DNA of 64,000 nucleotides, taken from positions 787,850 through 851,849 of the forward strand of contig NZ_LT904903.1 in assembly GCF_900199725.1 (NCBI RefSeq), written 5' to 3'. Under the pieces are notes generated by a model. It was given only the letters and a program-made list of their open reading frames with translations. It was not told the DNA's origin and did no database searches. The stretch's first letter is position 1, and every line of letters starts with the position of its first letter. Of this stretch, positions 1 to 8,850 are shown one piece after another. The DNA comes from Cytobacillus massiliigabonensis (GTDB lineage Bacteria > Bacillota > Bacilli > Bacillales > Cytobacillaceae). A program made the position numbers and the translations under genes.

Positions 1-83
1 CCATCTGTACCTGCATAAAATAATACACAGCCTAATAGAACAGTCAAAAATATCGCTGTTGTATTACGCCAATTTTTGCTCAT
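1..83 (-). CDS. Partial membrane-anchored protein, 3' end outside the window; possibly SCO-like
   Basis: Only the first 27 codons are present. They start at an ATG (83) that overlaps the 3' end of the haem-copper subunit I gene by 20 bases, so the gene is the third member of that operon. The peptide begins MSKNWRNTT, continues as one hydrophobic segment of about 14 residues and ends FYAGTDG. This is the pattern of an N-terminal membrane anchor or signal peptide. Copper-delivery proteins of the SCO/SenC family with such anchors are common beside CuA enzymes, and that is my guess from context. The visible part contains no CxxxC motif, so the assignment cannot be verified here. Confidence 0.5.
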   Translation of the reverse strand, partial: MSKNWRNTTAIFLTVLLGCVLFYAGTD

Positions 84-1545
84 TTATATCGCTTCCTGTA
101 GTACCTCTAACTTTTACATAGCGAATAAAATGGATAATAAAGATGGTAACTGCAAGAACAGCAAGAACACCGCCAATTGCGCCAAATACTGCAGGAGCCA
201 TCCACTCAGGAAAATGTGTTGCCCATCTTCTTGGTGTGCTTATTGCACCAGAAATTAAGAAGCCGACACTTACACTAATAATGCCAAGCGTATAGCTGAT
301 AAAGCCAACCTTATCTAATCCATTCGTTTGTAAGCCGCTATCAACTTTAGACAGATAGTAGATGAACCCAAAGATCATGACGACAGCACCAAGCCCCATA
401 TACATGTGGAAATGGCCAGGTACCCACTTCGTATTATGCATTACATGATTGACAACAATAGTAGCATCGACGATGGCAGGAACGACACCTACAACCCATC
501 CAAACATGGACATAAAGATTAAGCCAGATGCCATGTCCCATTTAATGCCTGATTTATAAACAATCATTAATGCGCCATAAGCTGTAATAACGAGAACTGG
601 CAAGCCATTAGCATAGGATAATACTTGTCCCATAATGAGCATCCATTTTGGCATGACTGAATCCATTAGCATATGGTGCGTATAGATGACTAATGTAAAT
701 GCTGTTGACATCGTCCATGCGATTAGGAATGGACGATTAGATTTCCATGGACGGTTTGTATAGCGCGGCAAAATTTCATAAACGGCTATAACACCCATAT
801 AAATAATGGAGTTAGCAAAAATATGACCGAAAGCATAAGTTAAGTTTTTCGCTAAAAGCGGATCAAATGTAAAAGCTGGGTTAACGACATTTATAATATT
901 CATAATCAAAACCGTTGCTCCAGCAGTTAATGCTGTCACGTTAACAATCGTTACCATCGTACTTGCAACAACTGTTGGTGATGGTGCGTCTTTTTCTGCT
1001 CTTTTTCCAGAAATAACATCCCATCCTAGACCTTTTCCTAAACTTCCATGTTTTTTAATAATGGCTCTTCCAGTATCAATGTAAAGAAGCAAGAATCCTA
1101 CACCAAGAATAAGCATCCCTACAAGGTATAAAAGAGCGCCGGTAACACCCCAGGCTCCTCCAGACAATGCTGGAAGCGGATACAGGAATGTCCATGCACT
1201 TGCGTATTTAAATGAAAATACACCAATGATAACCATTACTACGCCAATTAAAGATAATATAAGATTTAACTTGAATACTTTTTTAGATAACTCTACATAG
1301 TTTGATAAGAAATACCACATAACTGCTGAAGCTGCTAATGCTGCTCCGCCAACCATTCCAGTTCCATGAATAGTTAAGAATTGATAGAATGCTGCAGGGG
1401 GAAGGTCCAGCACGCCACCTTGAGCCAAAAGCATTAAAATACCAAAAATCATCATAGCAGCAATCACTAATCCACCTATGATTAAATAAGTTGCTATCAG
1501 ATTATTTTTTGATTTAAATTCTCCTTTATTTATAGCCGTAACCAT
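64..1545 (-). CDS. Haem-copper respiratory enzyme subunit I, probably CuA-type nitric oxide reductase rather than cytochrome oxidase
   Basis: A 493-residue integral membrane protein with about 12-13 hydrophobic helices and the histidines of the haem-copper superfamily: H60 (low-spin haem), H241, H290 and H291 (CuB or FeB site), H378 and H380 (GHFHM, high- and low-spin haems). It most resembles the B-type (ba3) group. In oxygen-reducing A and B enzymes the metal-binding histidine of helix VI is followed four residues later by the cross-linked tyrosine (HPEVY, HPIVY). Here the motif is GHIFAN, with Asn245 in that place. Loss of this tyrosine is a mark of nitric oxide reductases in the superfamily. 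Bacillus CuA-NORs have been misannotated as ba3 oxidases, and the FNR-like box upstream of the operon fits an anaerobic enzyme. The start is ATG 1545 behind a GGAGGTG ribosome binding site. Activity is inferred from motifs. Confidence 0.9.
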   Translation of the reverse strand: MVTAINKGEFKSKNNLIATYLIIGGLVIAAMMIFGILMLLAQGGVLDLPPAAFYQFLTIHGTGMVGGAALAASAVMWYFLSNYVELSKKVFKLNLILSLIGVVMVIIGVFSFKYASAWTFLYPLPALSGGAWGVTGALLYLVGMLILGVGFLLLYIDTGRAIIKKHGSLGKGLGWDVISGKRAEKDAPSPTVVASTMVTIVNVTALTAGATVLIMNIINVVNPAFTFDPLLAKNLTYAFGHIFANSIIYMGVIAVYEILPRYTNRPWKSNRPFLIAWTMSTAFTLVIYTHHMLMDSVMPKWMLIMGQVLSYANGLPVLVITAYGALMIVYKSGIKWDMASGLIFMSMFGWVVGVVPAIVDATIVVNHVMHNTKWVPGHFHMYMGLGAVVMIFGFIYYLSKVDSGLQTNGLDKVGFISYTLGIISVSVGFLISGAISTPRRWATHFPEWMAPAVFGAIGGVLAVLAVTIFIIHFIRYVKVRGTTGSDINEQKLA

Positions 1546-1565
1546 TCTTCAACACCTCCACCTTT

Positions 1566-2090
1566 TTATTCAGTCACTTCGATTTTGCCGATCATTAAAT
1601 GATGAGCTAATCCGCAATATTCTAGACAAAGAACTTCATACGTACCTGGCTTATCAAAAGTAATATAAACTTTGTTTGTGTAATCTGGCATTGCTTGTGT
1701 TTGAGCGAGTAAATTCAACTCTGAATCATAAATGCCAAACCCATGGGTGACATCTGTGCTAGTGACATGAAATTCTATCGGTTCTCCCACTTTAAATTCC
1801 GTTTCACTCATTTTCCAGCCAAACTGAATAGCTTCGACATCTACAATTGTAGGGTCATTTCCTGCACCGTATGCGGGCTGGTTATACGGTAATTCGCGAA
1901 GTGTATAAATTGTAATGACTAGCATGACTACAACTAATGTTGCCCCATAAAAAGTTCGTGCCTTATACCACTTCTTTTTGATAGGCTCATAATCACGTTT
2001 TTCTTTTGATTTGAAGGCGACAAATCCGAAAACTGCTGCGATTAAAAGCATAAAAATTAAACTGACAATCCATGCTACTGTTTGAACCAT
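1566..2090 (-). CDS. CuA-containing subunit II of the haem-copper enzyme
   Basis: A 174-residue protein with two N-terminal transmembrane helices (about residues 1-25 and 45-65) and an extracytoplasmic cupredoxin domain. The binuclear CuA ligands are visible near the C-terminus as CLEYCGLAHHLM (two Cys, bridging Glu carbonyl, His, Met), with the upstream His in THGFGIY. It would take electrons from a cytochrome c or directly from quinol and pass them to subunit I, whose gene follows after 20 bases. The ATG at 2090 is preferred because a GGGGGAGG ribosome binding site lies eight bases upstream. A TTG at 2108 would place that site inside the gene. The short length is typical of B-type and CuA-NOR subunits. 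Confidence 0.92.
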   Translation of the reverse strand: MVQTVAWIVSLIFMLLIAAVFGFVAFKSKEKRDYEPIKKKWYKARTFYGATLVVVMLVITIYTLRELPYNQPAYGAGNDPTIVDVEAIQFGWKMSETEFKVGEPIEFHVTSTDVTHGFGIYDSELNLLAQTQAMPDYTNKVYITFDKPGTYEVLCLEYCGLAHHLMIGKIEVTE

Positions 2091-2158
2091 TTTTAATACC
2101 TCCCCCAATACTCCACTATTTTGATAAAGAGCACCATATCCCCATTTATGGCCATTTT

Positions 2159-2201
2159 AGAATACAAAATTTAGACACAATTAAGCGTGACCCTAGTCAC
2201 A
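2159..2201 (-). promoter_or_regulatory. FNR/CRP-type box and putative -10 upstream of the CuA enzyme operon
   Basis: Bases 2186-2201 read TGTGA, six bases, TCACG on the minus strand, one mismatch from the FNR consensus TGTGA-N6-TCACA. A TATTCT hexamer lies at 2164-2159 on the same strand, which puts the predicted transcription start near 2152 and the box centre about 41.5 bases upstream, the class II activator position. B. subtilis Fnr uses such sites for anaerobic induction. The start site is computed by eye, not mapped. Confidence 0.65.
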
Positions 2202-2350
2202 GAAAATCCATATTTAATTTATTTTATTTTGTATTGTTTTAACCTTAAAAACAGTGAGAGTAAGTATTTAATCCTATTTTTTCAAAAAAACCTAATATGG
2301 TACAATTATAATTGCGAATATTCTGTATTTTTTGTATGAGGAGGGGTTCT

Positions 2351-2803
2351 TTGCGCAGGTTTGATACAAGATATTTTCCTTTCATCACTTATTGTGTGCT
2401 TTTATTTGTTCTTTTGTTTTTTACAATGAAAACTGATTTTAATCTGATAGGCTATAGTTATTATATGGACAATCATTCAAATGTCTTGACCATTGAAGAG
2501 GGAGTATGGGAGAAGGAAAGCCATTCTATTGAGGTTGCAGAGGACAATGCAATCCACGTATTGCAGGCAGTATTGCCGATTACGCAGGCTAATAACTTAT
2601 GGAAGGTGAATGTTTTTCTAATTTCACTATTTGCTTCGGGATTTTTTGTATTGTTTAATAAATTTTTGATGTCGAAAAAATTTTTAAAATGGTATGCTGC
2701 GATCTATTTTCTCTGTCTTATTGTCTTTGTAGTTTGGGATTCTATCTCATACAAAGAAATAATGAAGGATATAGCCCAGTATACAACTAAGTTACTAGAA
2801 TAG
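2351..2803 (+). CDS. Unrecognised small membrane protein
   Basis: About 150 residues, starting at TTG 2351 behind GAGGAGGGG (2338-2346). An in-frame ATG at 2312 lies upstream of this strong ribosome binding site and is less likely. A hydrophobic helix follows the start (about residues 8-24), and two more hydrophobic stretches lie near residues 85-105 and 117-133, separated by a hydrophilic, acidic loop of about 60 residues that probably faces outside. I do not recognise a family. It is transcribed away from the CuA operon and ends at a bidirectional terminator shared with the DsbA-like gene. Confidence 0.75.
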   Translation: MRRFDTRYFPFITYCVLLFVLLFFTMKTDFNLIGYSYYMDNHSNVLTIEEGVWEKESHSIEVAEDNAIHVLQAVLPITQANNLWKVNVFLISLFASGFFVLFNKFLMSKKFLKWYAAIYFLCLIVFVVWDSISYKEIMKDIAQYTTKLLE

Positions 2804-2816
2804 AAGGTTATAAATG

Positions 2817-2850
2817 AAAAATGCAGATCACATTATTGATCTGCATTTTT
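2817..2850. terminator. Bidirectional intrinsic terminator
   Basis: A perfect 14-bp stem (AAAAATGCAGATCA and its complement) with a six-base loop carries A-run and T-run flanks. It lies between the convergent small membrane protein gene and the DsbA-like gene, so it can end transcription from both sides. Confidence 0.85.
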
Positions 2851-2859
2851 ATTTTGCCA

Positions 2860-3594
2860 TTATTTATCTTTATTTGGTATCGCACAATTTCCGTCTGCAC
2901 AGCTTGCATCCTCTGCATCTGTACCTGAAAGGTCTTGGAATTTAGGCACTGCCGCTGCTTCTTCTTCCCAAACTTTTTGCAGTGCATTTGCAAAGGTTTC
3001 AGGTGGCTGTGCGCCTGAAATAGCATATTTTTGATTGATAATAAAATATGGAACTCCACTTATGCCATATTGCTGGGCAATTGCTTCATCGATGCGAACA
3101 TCATTAGCAAAAGCATTTTTATCTTGAAGTGTGTTTAAAGCATCTTGACGGTCTAAACCAGCAGCTTCTGCAATATCTGCCAATGTAGTATGATCGCTAA
3201 TTTCCTTTGATTCTGTGAAATAAGCATGAAGAAGCTTCTCTGAAAGAATAGCCTCTTTGCCGCTGGCTTTTGCGAACTTTGCCAAACGGTGTGCATCAAA
3301 GGTATTTGTTGGCTTCATATCATCAAAGTTAAACGTTAAGCCAACACTTGCTGCATGCTGCCCAATTCCTTCATTCGTCTTCTTCGCTTGTTCCACGCTC
3401 ATCCCATACTTCGCTGCAAGTGCCTCGTGAATATTTTTGCCACTGTACTTAGGAGAATTAGGATCAAGCTCAAAGCTTTTGAATTCAACTTCAACTTGAT
3501 CTTTATAAGGAAATTGAGCGAGTGCGTTTTCTAATCTGCGCTTCCCAATATAACAAAACGGACAAACATAATCAGACCATACCTCTATTTTCAT
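2860..3594 (-). CDS. DsbA-family oxidoreductase, FrnE-like
   Basis: A 244-residue cytoplasmic thioredoxin-fold protein. The N-terminal strand leads into VCPFCYIGKRRLE, the CPFC active site of the DsbA/FrnE branch (residues about 11-14). The alpha-helical insertion follows, and the cis-proline loop is GVPYFII near residue 182. No signal peptide is present, so a role in cytoplasmic thiol-disulfide exchange or isomerisation is likely rather than periplasmic folding. The C-terminus carries a short Cys-containing tail (SCADGNC), as in FrnE-like proteins. It starts at ATG 3594 behind GAAAGAAGGGG. The gene is monocistronic. Confidence 0.9.
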   Translation of the reverse strand: MKIEVWSDYVCPFCYIGKRRLENALAQFPYKDQVEVEFKSFELDPNSPKYSGKNIHEALAAKYGMSVEQAKKTNEGIGQHAASVGLTFNFDDMKPTNTFDAHRLAKFAKASGKEAILSEKLLHAYFTESKEISDHTTLADIAEAAGLDRQDALNTLQDKNAFANDVRIDEAIAQQYGISGVPYFIINQKYAISGAQPPETFANALQKVWEEEAAAVPKFQDLSGTDAEDASCADGNCAIPNKDK

Positions 3595-3821
3595 GTGACC
3601 CCTTCTTTCATATTCTGTTCACTTAATAGTAGCATACCCAAAGATAAATCTAATGAAAAATGCTTACAGAGAAAAATACATTTTAAGAAGAAGTAAAAAA
3701 ACAAACAACATGAACGGTTTTGCTCAATATACTAATTGTACGAGGAGGTTATTTTAGCTGAGTTTGCGAGAACTTTTTTGCTGCTTTGCTATCCAATCTA
3801 ATCATAATGTGGTGATATCAG

Positions 3822-4358
3822 GTGAATACTGATCAAAATCATACGTATTTATTTCAAAATTTACAAGAAAGGCATTTGATATTTGAAGATGTCTTTAATC
3901 GGATACTTAAGTTCATGAATAGAAACCCTCGGGGAAATTACCGGTTAATGGTTGGTACAGATTCTCAAGTCCATTGTAATCGCACGGTATTTATTACAGG
4001 GATTGTTATTCAAAATGAAGGGAAGGGGGCGTGGGCTTGTATACGAAAAAATATCATTCCACGGAAAATGCTTCATTTACATGAACGCATATCTTATGAA
4101 ACTTCTTTAACAGAAGAGATTGTATCATTATTTACGACAGAGCGTAAGAACGAGATGATTAACATTGTGCTCCCTCATATTTATCAAGGTGCAACTTTTT
4201 CGATGGAGGGACATTTAGATATTGGTGCAGGTAAAAGAAATAAAACTAGAGAGTTTGTAAACGAGATGGTGACAAGAATGGAATCAATCGGAGTAGAGCC
4301 GAAGATTAAACCAGATGCATTTGTTGCATCCAGTTACGCAAATAGATATACAAAATGA
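3822..4358 (+). CDS. ykuK: YkuK-family RNase H-like protein (DUF458)
   Basis: A 178-residue protein that matches B. subtilis YkuK over its whole length, including the family signature LMVGTDSQVH near residues 42-51 and a conserved C-terminal KPDAFVASS. DUF458 is predicted to adopt an RNase H-like fold with acidic metal ligands, but no biochemical role is established as far as I know. The start is GTG 3822; its ribosome binding site is weak (GTGGTGAT) and an in-frame stop lies just upstream. It stands alone and is followed by a hairpin. Confidence 0.85.
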   Translation: MNTDQNHTYLFQNLQERHLIFEDVFNRILKFMNRNPRGNYRLMVGTDSQVHCNRTVFITGIVIQNEGKGAWACIRKNIIPRKMLHLHERISYETSLTEEIVSLFTTERKNEMINIVLPHIYQGATFSMEGHLDIGAGKRNKTREFVNEMVTRMESIGVEPKIKPDAFVASSYANRYTK

Positions 4359-4377
4359 TCTGAGTAAGCAAAACAAA

Positions 4378-4404
4378 AGCACAATGAACTTTATTCATTG
4401 TGCT
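4378..4404. terminator. Hairpin between ykuK and the CoxG-like gene
   Basis: An 11-bp stem (AGCACAATGAA with its complement) and a five-base loop separate two convergent genes. The U-rich stretch is better on the minus strand; on the plus strand the T-run starts only about ten bases downstream. Confidence 0.65.
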
Positions 4405-4412
4405 GACCAGCT

Positions 4413-4874
4413 TTATTTTTTTGAATTAATTAGAAATGTTTCTTGAATTTTCGCTGCGACAGCTGCTGTTAAATCGGTTGTCGTTTCGGGGAGCGATGAC
4501 TGTAAAATAGCATTCGCCATTTTCGCCATTATTCCTTCCGCCTTGATATCAAGATGACCGGTCATGAGACTTTTCTGTTGATTAATCGCTTCAACAGTGA
4601 AAAAACCATGTCCAGAAAACTTTTCATTTAATCCAGTCAAGTTAAAGGTTATCTTTGAAGGCTCCTGCCAACTAGTAATATCGACCTTTAACTCAATTTT
4701 CTTCTTCATTATTCCGATGTCGCTCTTAAAGCTCCATGTGGATTCTTTTTCAGTTAAAATATGATGATTAATGTAACCTGGTACAAGTGGTGCCCAATAA
4801 TCTATATTACTAACAAATTCCCAAACAAAATGTACCGGTACATTGACTTCCACTTGATGGCTAAAACTTGTCAT
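4413..4874 (-). CDS. CoxG/SRPBCC-family protein
   Basis: A 153-residue protein with the START-like (SRPBCC) layout of the carbon monoxide dehydrogenase subunit G family: an N-terminal strand (VEVNVPVHFVWEFVSNI), a WAPLVPGY turn and a long C-terminal amphipathic helix. In Bacillus these stand-alone homologues are not linked to CO dehydrogenase genes; a lipid or hydrophobic-ligand carrier role is possible but unproven. The start at ATG 4874 follows AAAGGAGCGGG. No operon partner is visible. Confidence 0.8.
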   Translation of the reverse strand: MTSFSHQVEVNVPVHFVWEFVSNIDYWAPLVPGYINHHILTEKESTWSFKSDIGIMKKKIELKVDITSWQEPSKITFNLTGLNEKFSGHGFFTVEAINQQKSLMTGHLDIKAEGIMAKMANAILQSSLPETTTDLTAAVAAKIQETFLINSKK

Positions 4875-4994
4875 TCATTCCCGCTCCTTTTGAACATTTT
4901 CTTAAGCTGCTTTCCATGAAAATCTATTCTTATTTCAGCGGGAGTATTCCATTTTCCAGTGGAGAGTAATTCAAAGTATGGTGAAATTTCTCCA

Positions 4995-5954
4995 TTAATT
5001 ACGAGCAATAATAAAAATTAAGTAGCCTATATAGGCAGCAGCGAGAAAGACTCCTTCAAACTTTCCGATTTTAAAATTAGTTCGTGAAAAGACTAATAGT
5101 AAAATTGTTAAAATGATCATTAAAGTGATATCAATGAACATCTTTGGATCTACCCCAAGTGGTGAAATGGTGGCTGCGGCACCAAGAACGAACATGATAT
5201 TGAAAATATTACTTCCGACAATATTCCCAAGAGCGATTTCGCTTTCCTTCTTAATAGCCGCTGTGATAGAAGTGACTAGCTCAGGAAGGGAAGTTCCAAC
5301 TGCAACAATGGTTAATCCGACTAATGTTTTGCTCATTCCAAAGGATAATGCGATCTCTGTGGCACCATCTACAACTAAATCTCCGCCAAAAATAATCGCT
5401 CCGAGTCCAAGGATCGTAAAAAGGATTTGTTTTCCCCATACAGCAGCAGTTGGTCGAGACGTATTCTCTTCCATTGCATTGCTGCGGCCTTTTCGTGCTA
5501 CTTCAAATAAATAGTATAAAAAAACAGCAAACAATAGTAATAATATTAATCCATCACCGCGTGTGACAACATTATTGCTGACAGATTCTAATACTTTGTC
5601 GCTAATAAAGATCATTAGTGCAACACTTGCTAGCAGTGTAAAAGGTATTTCTTTGCGAATGGTTTCATTTTCCACTTTCAATGGAAAGATGATTGCAGTT
5701 AAACCGACAACAAGTGTGATATTAAAAATATTGCTTCCAACGACATTTCCTATAGCAACATCAGCGTTCCCGGCCATTGCAGCAAGAATACTTACAGTTG
5801 CCTCAGGTGCGCTTGTACCAAAGGCAACGATGGTTAAACCAATTAATAATGGAGAAATATGAAGGTATGAAGCAATCTTAGATGCACCTTCAACAAAAAA
5901 GTTTGCTCCAACTATTAATAGGACTAATCCGATAATTAACAGAATGATGGACAT
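4995..5954 (-). CDS. Calcium/sodium antiporter, CaCA family (YrbG-like)
   Basis: A 319-residue membrane protein with ten predicted helices and the internal duplication of the cation/Ca2+ exchanger superfamily. The alpha-1 repeat contains VAFGTSAPE and GNVVGSNIFNI; the alpha-2 repeat contains VAVGTSLPE and GNIVGSNIFNI. The acidic residues in GTS(A/L)PE are ion ligands in this family. It would exchange Ca2+ (perhaps with K+) against Na+ or H+ across the membrane. The neighbouring leftward gene 30 bases upstream (DUF3784 protein) may share its transcript. Confidence 0.92.
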   Translation of the reverse strand: MSIILLIIGLVLLIVGANFFVEGASKIASYLHISPLLIGLTIVAFGTSAPEATVSILAAMAGNADVAIGNVVGSNIFNITLVVGLTAIIFPLKVENETIRKEIPFTLLASVALMIFISDKVLESVSNNVVTRGDGLILLLLFAVFLYYLFEVARKGRSNAMEENTSRPTAAVWGKQILFTILGLGAIIFGGDLVVDGATEIALSFGMSKTLVGLTIVAVGTSLPELVTSITAAIKKESEIALGNIVGSNIFNIMFVLGAAATISPLGVDPKMFIDITLMIILTILLLVFSRTNFKIGKFEGVFLAAAYIGYLIFIIARN

Positions 5955-5984
5955 TAGCGATACAACACCTCACAAAAATTTATT

Positions 5985-6716
5985 TTATTTACTATTCCCT
6001 ACTTTTTTTTGTAGCTTTTCATGCCAATTTTTAGTTTGTTTTGGATCTTTATCATTAATAAATATTTTTCTGCTTTTCAATTCGATATAAATATATGGAG
6101 AAGATCCTTTCTGAACAAAAAGGAGGCTTTTTCCGTAATCCTTTACCTTAAAATGCCCCTTGGACAGTGCAGGCAGGCCAACGCCATTTGTTCTTGCTAA
6201 AACTTCAGGCATTTCTTCCATTAATTCTATTCGCTTAATATCTTTGAGATTCCATTCATCCCCATACATGCCTGTTATTTCAAAACGACTATTTTTTACT
6301 ATTAGATCATAACCTTGATAGCTCGATACAGTTAGAGTTCCTATTGATCCAATAACGGCAATAAAAAGAATGATACTTATTGTATAACTGCGTTTTCGTT
6401 TACTTGGAATTTCAAATTTGGATAGATATACTAGTCCTCCTAGTAGATAGAGGAGCATAAAGCCAATTTGAACTTCAACCGCATATTTAAAAGATGTAAA
6501 GAGAAGTGGGAGTAAGACAAGCATACCAATACCAGCTGACAACAGCAGCATACCTGTTCTTTGCGGTGAACCATTTGTAATTAATTGCTTTTTTTCATGT
6601 TCAGCCCTAGATGCAAAACCGGAAATAAGCCAATATGCTTTCTTATAACGAATCGCCCATCCTAGAAGGATAAAAAGAACGGAAACAATAATTTGTGTAC
6701 TAATAAGTCCCATCAT
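5985..6716 (-). CDS. DUF3784-type membrane protein with C-terminal PH-like region
   Basis: A 243-residue protein. Residues 1-125 hold four hydrophobic helices, the first pair resembling DUF3784 (WAIRYKKAYWLISGFAS motif). Residues about 135-243 form a soluble, strand-rich domain like bacterial PH-like modules (YDLIVKNSRFEITGMYG, then WNLKDIKRIEL). The combination suggests a membrane-anchored protein of unknown function. It starts at ATG 6716 (a second ATG follows) behind AAAGGGAG and lies 30 bases upstream of the exchanger gene, so co-transcription is plausible. Confidence 0.75.
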   Translation of the reverse strand: MMGLISTQIIVSVLFILLGWAIRYKKAYWLISGFASRAEHEKKQLITNGSPQRTGMLLLSAGIGMLVLLPLLFTSFKYAVEVQIGFMLLYLLGGLVYLSKFEIPSKRKRSYTISIILFIAVIGSIGTLTVSSYQGYDLIVKNSRFEITGMYGDEWNLKDIKRIELMEEMPEVLARTNGVGLPALSKGHFKVKDYGKSLLFVQKGSSPYIYIELKSRKIFINDKDPKQTKNWHEKLQKKVGNSK

Positions 6717-6996
6717 ATTAAATACTCCCTTTGATGTATGGTTTATACATTTAATTATAATTGATTAGTGACCATCTTGATAGTGAAGAGTGCATAGGTG
6801 AACTTGAACGATAGAAAGGGTAAAGGAACATTAATTGAATCCATTTGAAGTGGTTAATTCAATAAAAATCCAGAAAAATATACCATTGGACATGCTTGTT
6901 AGCTGAATAAAAAAAGTGCTTCCTCCCTATTCAGAAAATACTGAAAATTAATTAATATTTAGGTTGTAATAACTTTTATATAAAGGGGTGTTGCAT

Positions 6997-8838
6997 TTGT
7001 TAAAGGTATTATCTAGTTCAGCATTAGCATTAGCATTAACAGGCAGCACGATTTTCGCCGGTGTTCATTCGGCGGATTCTGCTGCAAGAGAAAAGAGTAC
7101 ATATAATATTAATTTAGCCCACCATGTAGGGGTATCACCAGAGCTTGCCGAGGAGGCAAAACGGTTAGGGATTGACCTTTCAAAAGTAGACCCTGCCGAA
7201 AAAGTGGCCAACAATGGGAAAAAGTTTCAACAAGCAGGGGATAACCATGTTGCTTATAAACAAGCACAGGGTGACGTACCTGTCCTCGTTCTTCTAGCTA
7301 AGTATAAGGATGGGGATGAGCCTATAGGGGATATGAAAGGACAAGTCCCTGCCCATTATTATGAAGATTTAATTTTTGGTACACAATATAATCCGTATGA
7401 ATTAGATGAATTTAAACAGTATGCAGAGCATAACGGGGTCAAGGCTCCGACAGACCGTACAATGCAGAATGCTTACAAGGAATCGAGCAATGGGAAGGTA
7501 AATCTCGTACGCAAGGAAAATACAGAATTTGTTTGGGTGGAATTGCCTCATGGTGCTTCGTACTACTTGGATCAAGAGGGGAAATATGCTGAAAATGGCA
7601 AGTATGTAAATGGAAACGTGAATGGTGATGCGCACACAGGTGAATTTATTCGCGATTTGCTAAAAGCTGCTGATGATCAAGTCGATTTTTCCAAGTATGC
7701 AGAAAATGGGGAAGTTCCAAATGTTTTCGTTGTTCATGAAGGAACAGGGGCGGAATTCAGCCGTGATCCTGCTCAATTTTGGTCACATAAATGGAATATA
7801 TTAAGTGCTCTATACTATGGGAAATACTATGAAACTGGCAAAACGGCACCAGAATATTCTGGAATGAGTGAGGAAGAGTGGATTAATAAAACGATTGCTG
7901 AAGAGATGACATATGATGGTGTAGTAGTGAATAACTATAATATTCAGCCTGGAATTGGAGGCAATGTTGCTGGTTATGATGCAGCAACAGATTCCTATAG
8001 TGAATCGTTAAAAACTGGACCATTCCCTGCACAGACAGGTGTCTATGCTCATGAATTCGGACATGCCCTTGGGCTGCCGGACTTTTATGATACAGTCTAC
8101 ACTTCAGAAGGTGTAGGAAACTATTCAATGATGGCAGGCGGTTCATGGATGCGTTATCCAGACCATGCTGCTTATTCTGGAAATTCACCAACACATTTTG
8201 ACCCATTCTCAAAGGTTTTCTTAGGGTGGGCAGAACCAATGAAAGTTACACCGGAAGATGGAGTAAAGACCATTACGCTTCCTCCTATTAATCAAGCAAA
8301 CAGCCAAAATGGCATTGTTAAAATGGAAGTGCCTGGATCAAACGGAACAGAGTATTTCCTATTTGAGAATATTCAACAGGATGGATTTAATAAAGGGCTA
8401 GTTCGTCAAGGGGAGGACGCACACGGATTAGTCGCCTGGCATGTGGATGAAAATATTATCAATCTTTATCAAACAGCAGGTTTCCGTCCGAACAATGTAG
8501 AGAATTGGCAAAATAAGCGCTTCCAATATAATCAATCTGAAACAGCCGCTGACGGAACAGTCGTTACTCACTATGGATTGTCCGTTCTTCAGGCAGATGG
8601 AAAATATGACCTTGAGAAAAATGTGAATCGTGGAGATACAGGAGACTTTTTCAAAACTGGCAGTAAGCTGACACCTGTATCTGGAAAAGTTCATACGGGT
8701 TCGTATTACTTCTGGAAAGGGCAAAACTCAACACCTGCTGATTCTGGCATCCATGTAACTGATATCGTTGAAAATAAAGATGGATCGATAACAGCAAAAT
8801 TTTATTATCAATCTAATCAAGGAAAAGCGAACAAATAA
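6997..8838 (+). CDS. Secreted M6-family metalloprotease, immune inhibitor A type (short form)
   Basis: About 613 residues. The TTG at 6997 is preferred because the AAAGGGG site (6982-6988) would abut the alternative GTG at 6988. A signal peptide covers the first 27 or so residues (LALALTGSTIFAG, then VHSADSA). The zinc site HEFGHALGLPDFYD lies near residues 352-365, and a Met-turn SMMAGGSW follows about 20 residues later, both typical of peptidase M6. Immune inhibitor A of the B. cereus group degrades host antibacterial proteins and is near 800 residues; this protein ends soon after the catalytic core and lacks most of the usual C-terminal beta-sandwich region. It is monocistronic. Confidence 0.93.
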   Translation: MLKVLSSSALALALTGSTIFAGVHSADSAAREKSTYNINLAHHVGVSPELAEEAKRLGIDLSKVDPAEKVANNGKKFQQAGDNHVAYKQAQGDVPVLVLLAKYKDGDEPIGDMKGQVPAHYYEDLIFGTQYNPYELDEFKQYAEHNGVKAPTDRTMQNAYKESSNGKVNLVRKENTEFVWVELPHGASYYLDQEGKYAENGKYVNGNVNGDAHTGEFIRDLLKAADDQVDFSKYAENGEVPNVFVVHEGTGAEFSRDPAQFWSHKWNILSALYYGKYYETGKTAPEYSGMSEEEWINKTIAEEMTYDGVVVNNYNIQPGIGGNVAGYDAATDSYSESLKTGPFPAQTGVYAHEFGHALGLPDFYDTVYTSEGVGNYSMMAGGSWMRYPDHAAYSGNSPTHFDPFSKVFLGWAEPMKVTPEDGVKTITLPPINQANSQNGIVKMEVPGSNGTEYFLFENIQQDGFNKGLVRQGEDAHGLVAWHVDENIINLYQTAGFRPNNVENWQNKRFQYNQSETAADGTVVTHYGLSVLQADGKYDLEKNVNRGDTGDFFKTGSKLTPVSGKVHTGSYYFWKGQNSTPADSGIHVTDIVENKDGSITAKFYYQSNQGKANK

Positions 8839-8850
8839 TCTTTAAAGCAA

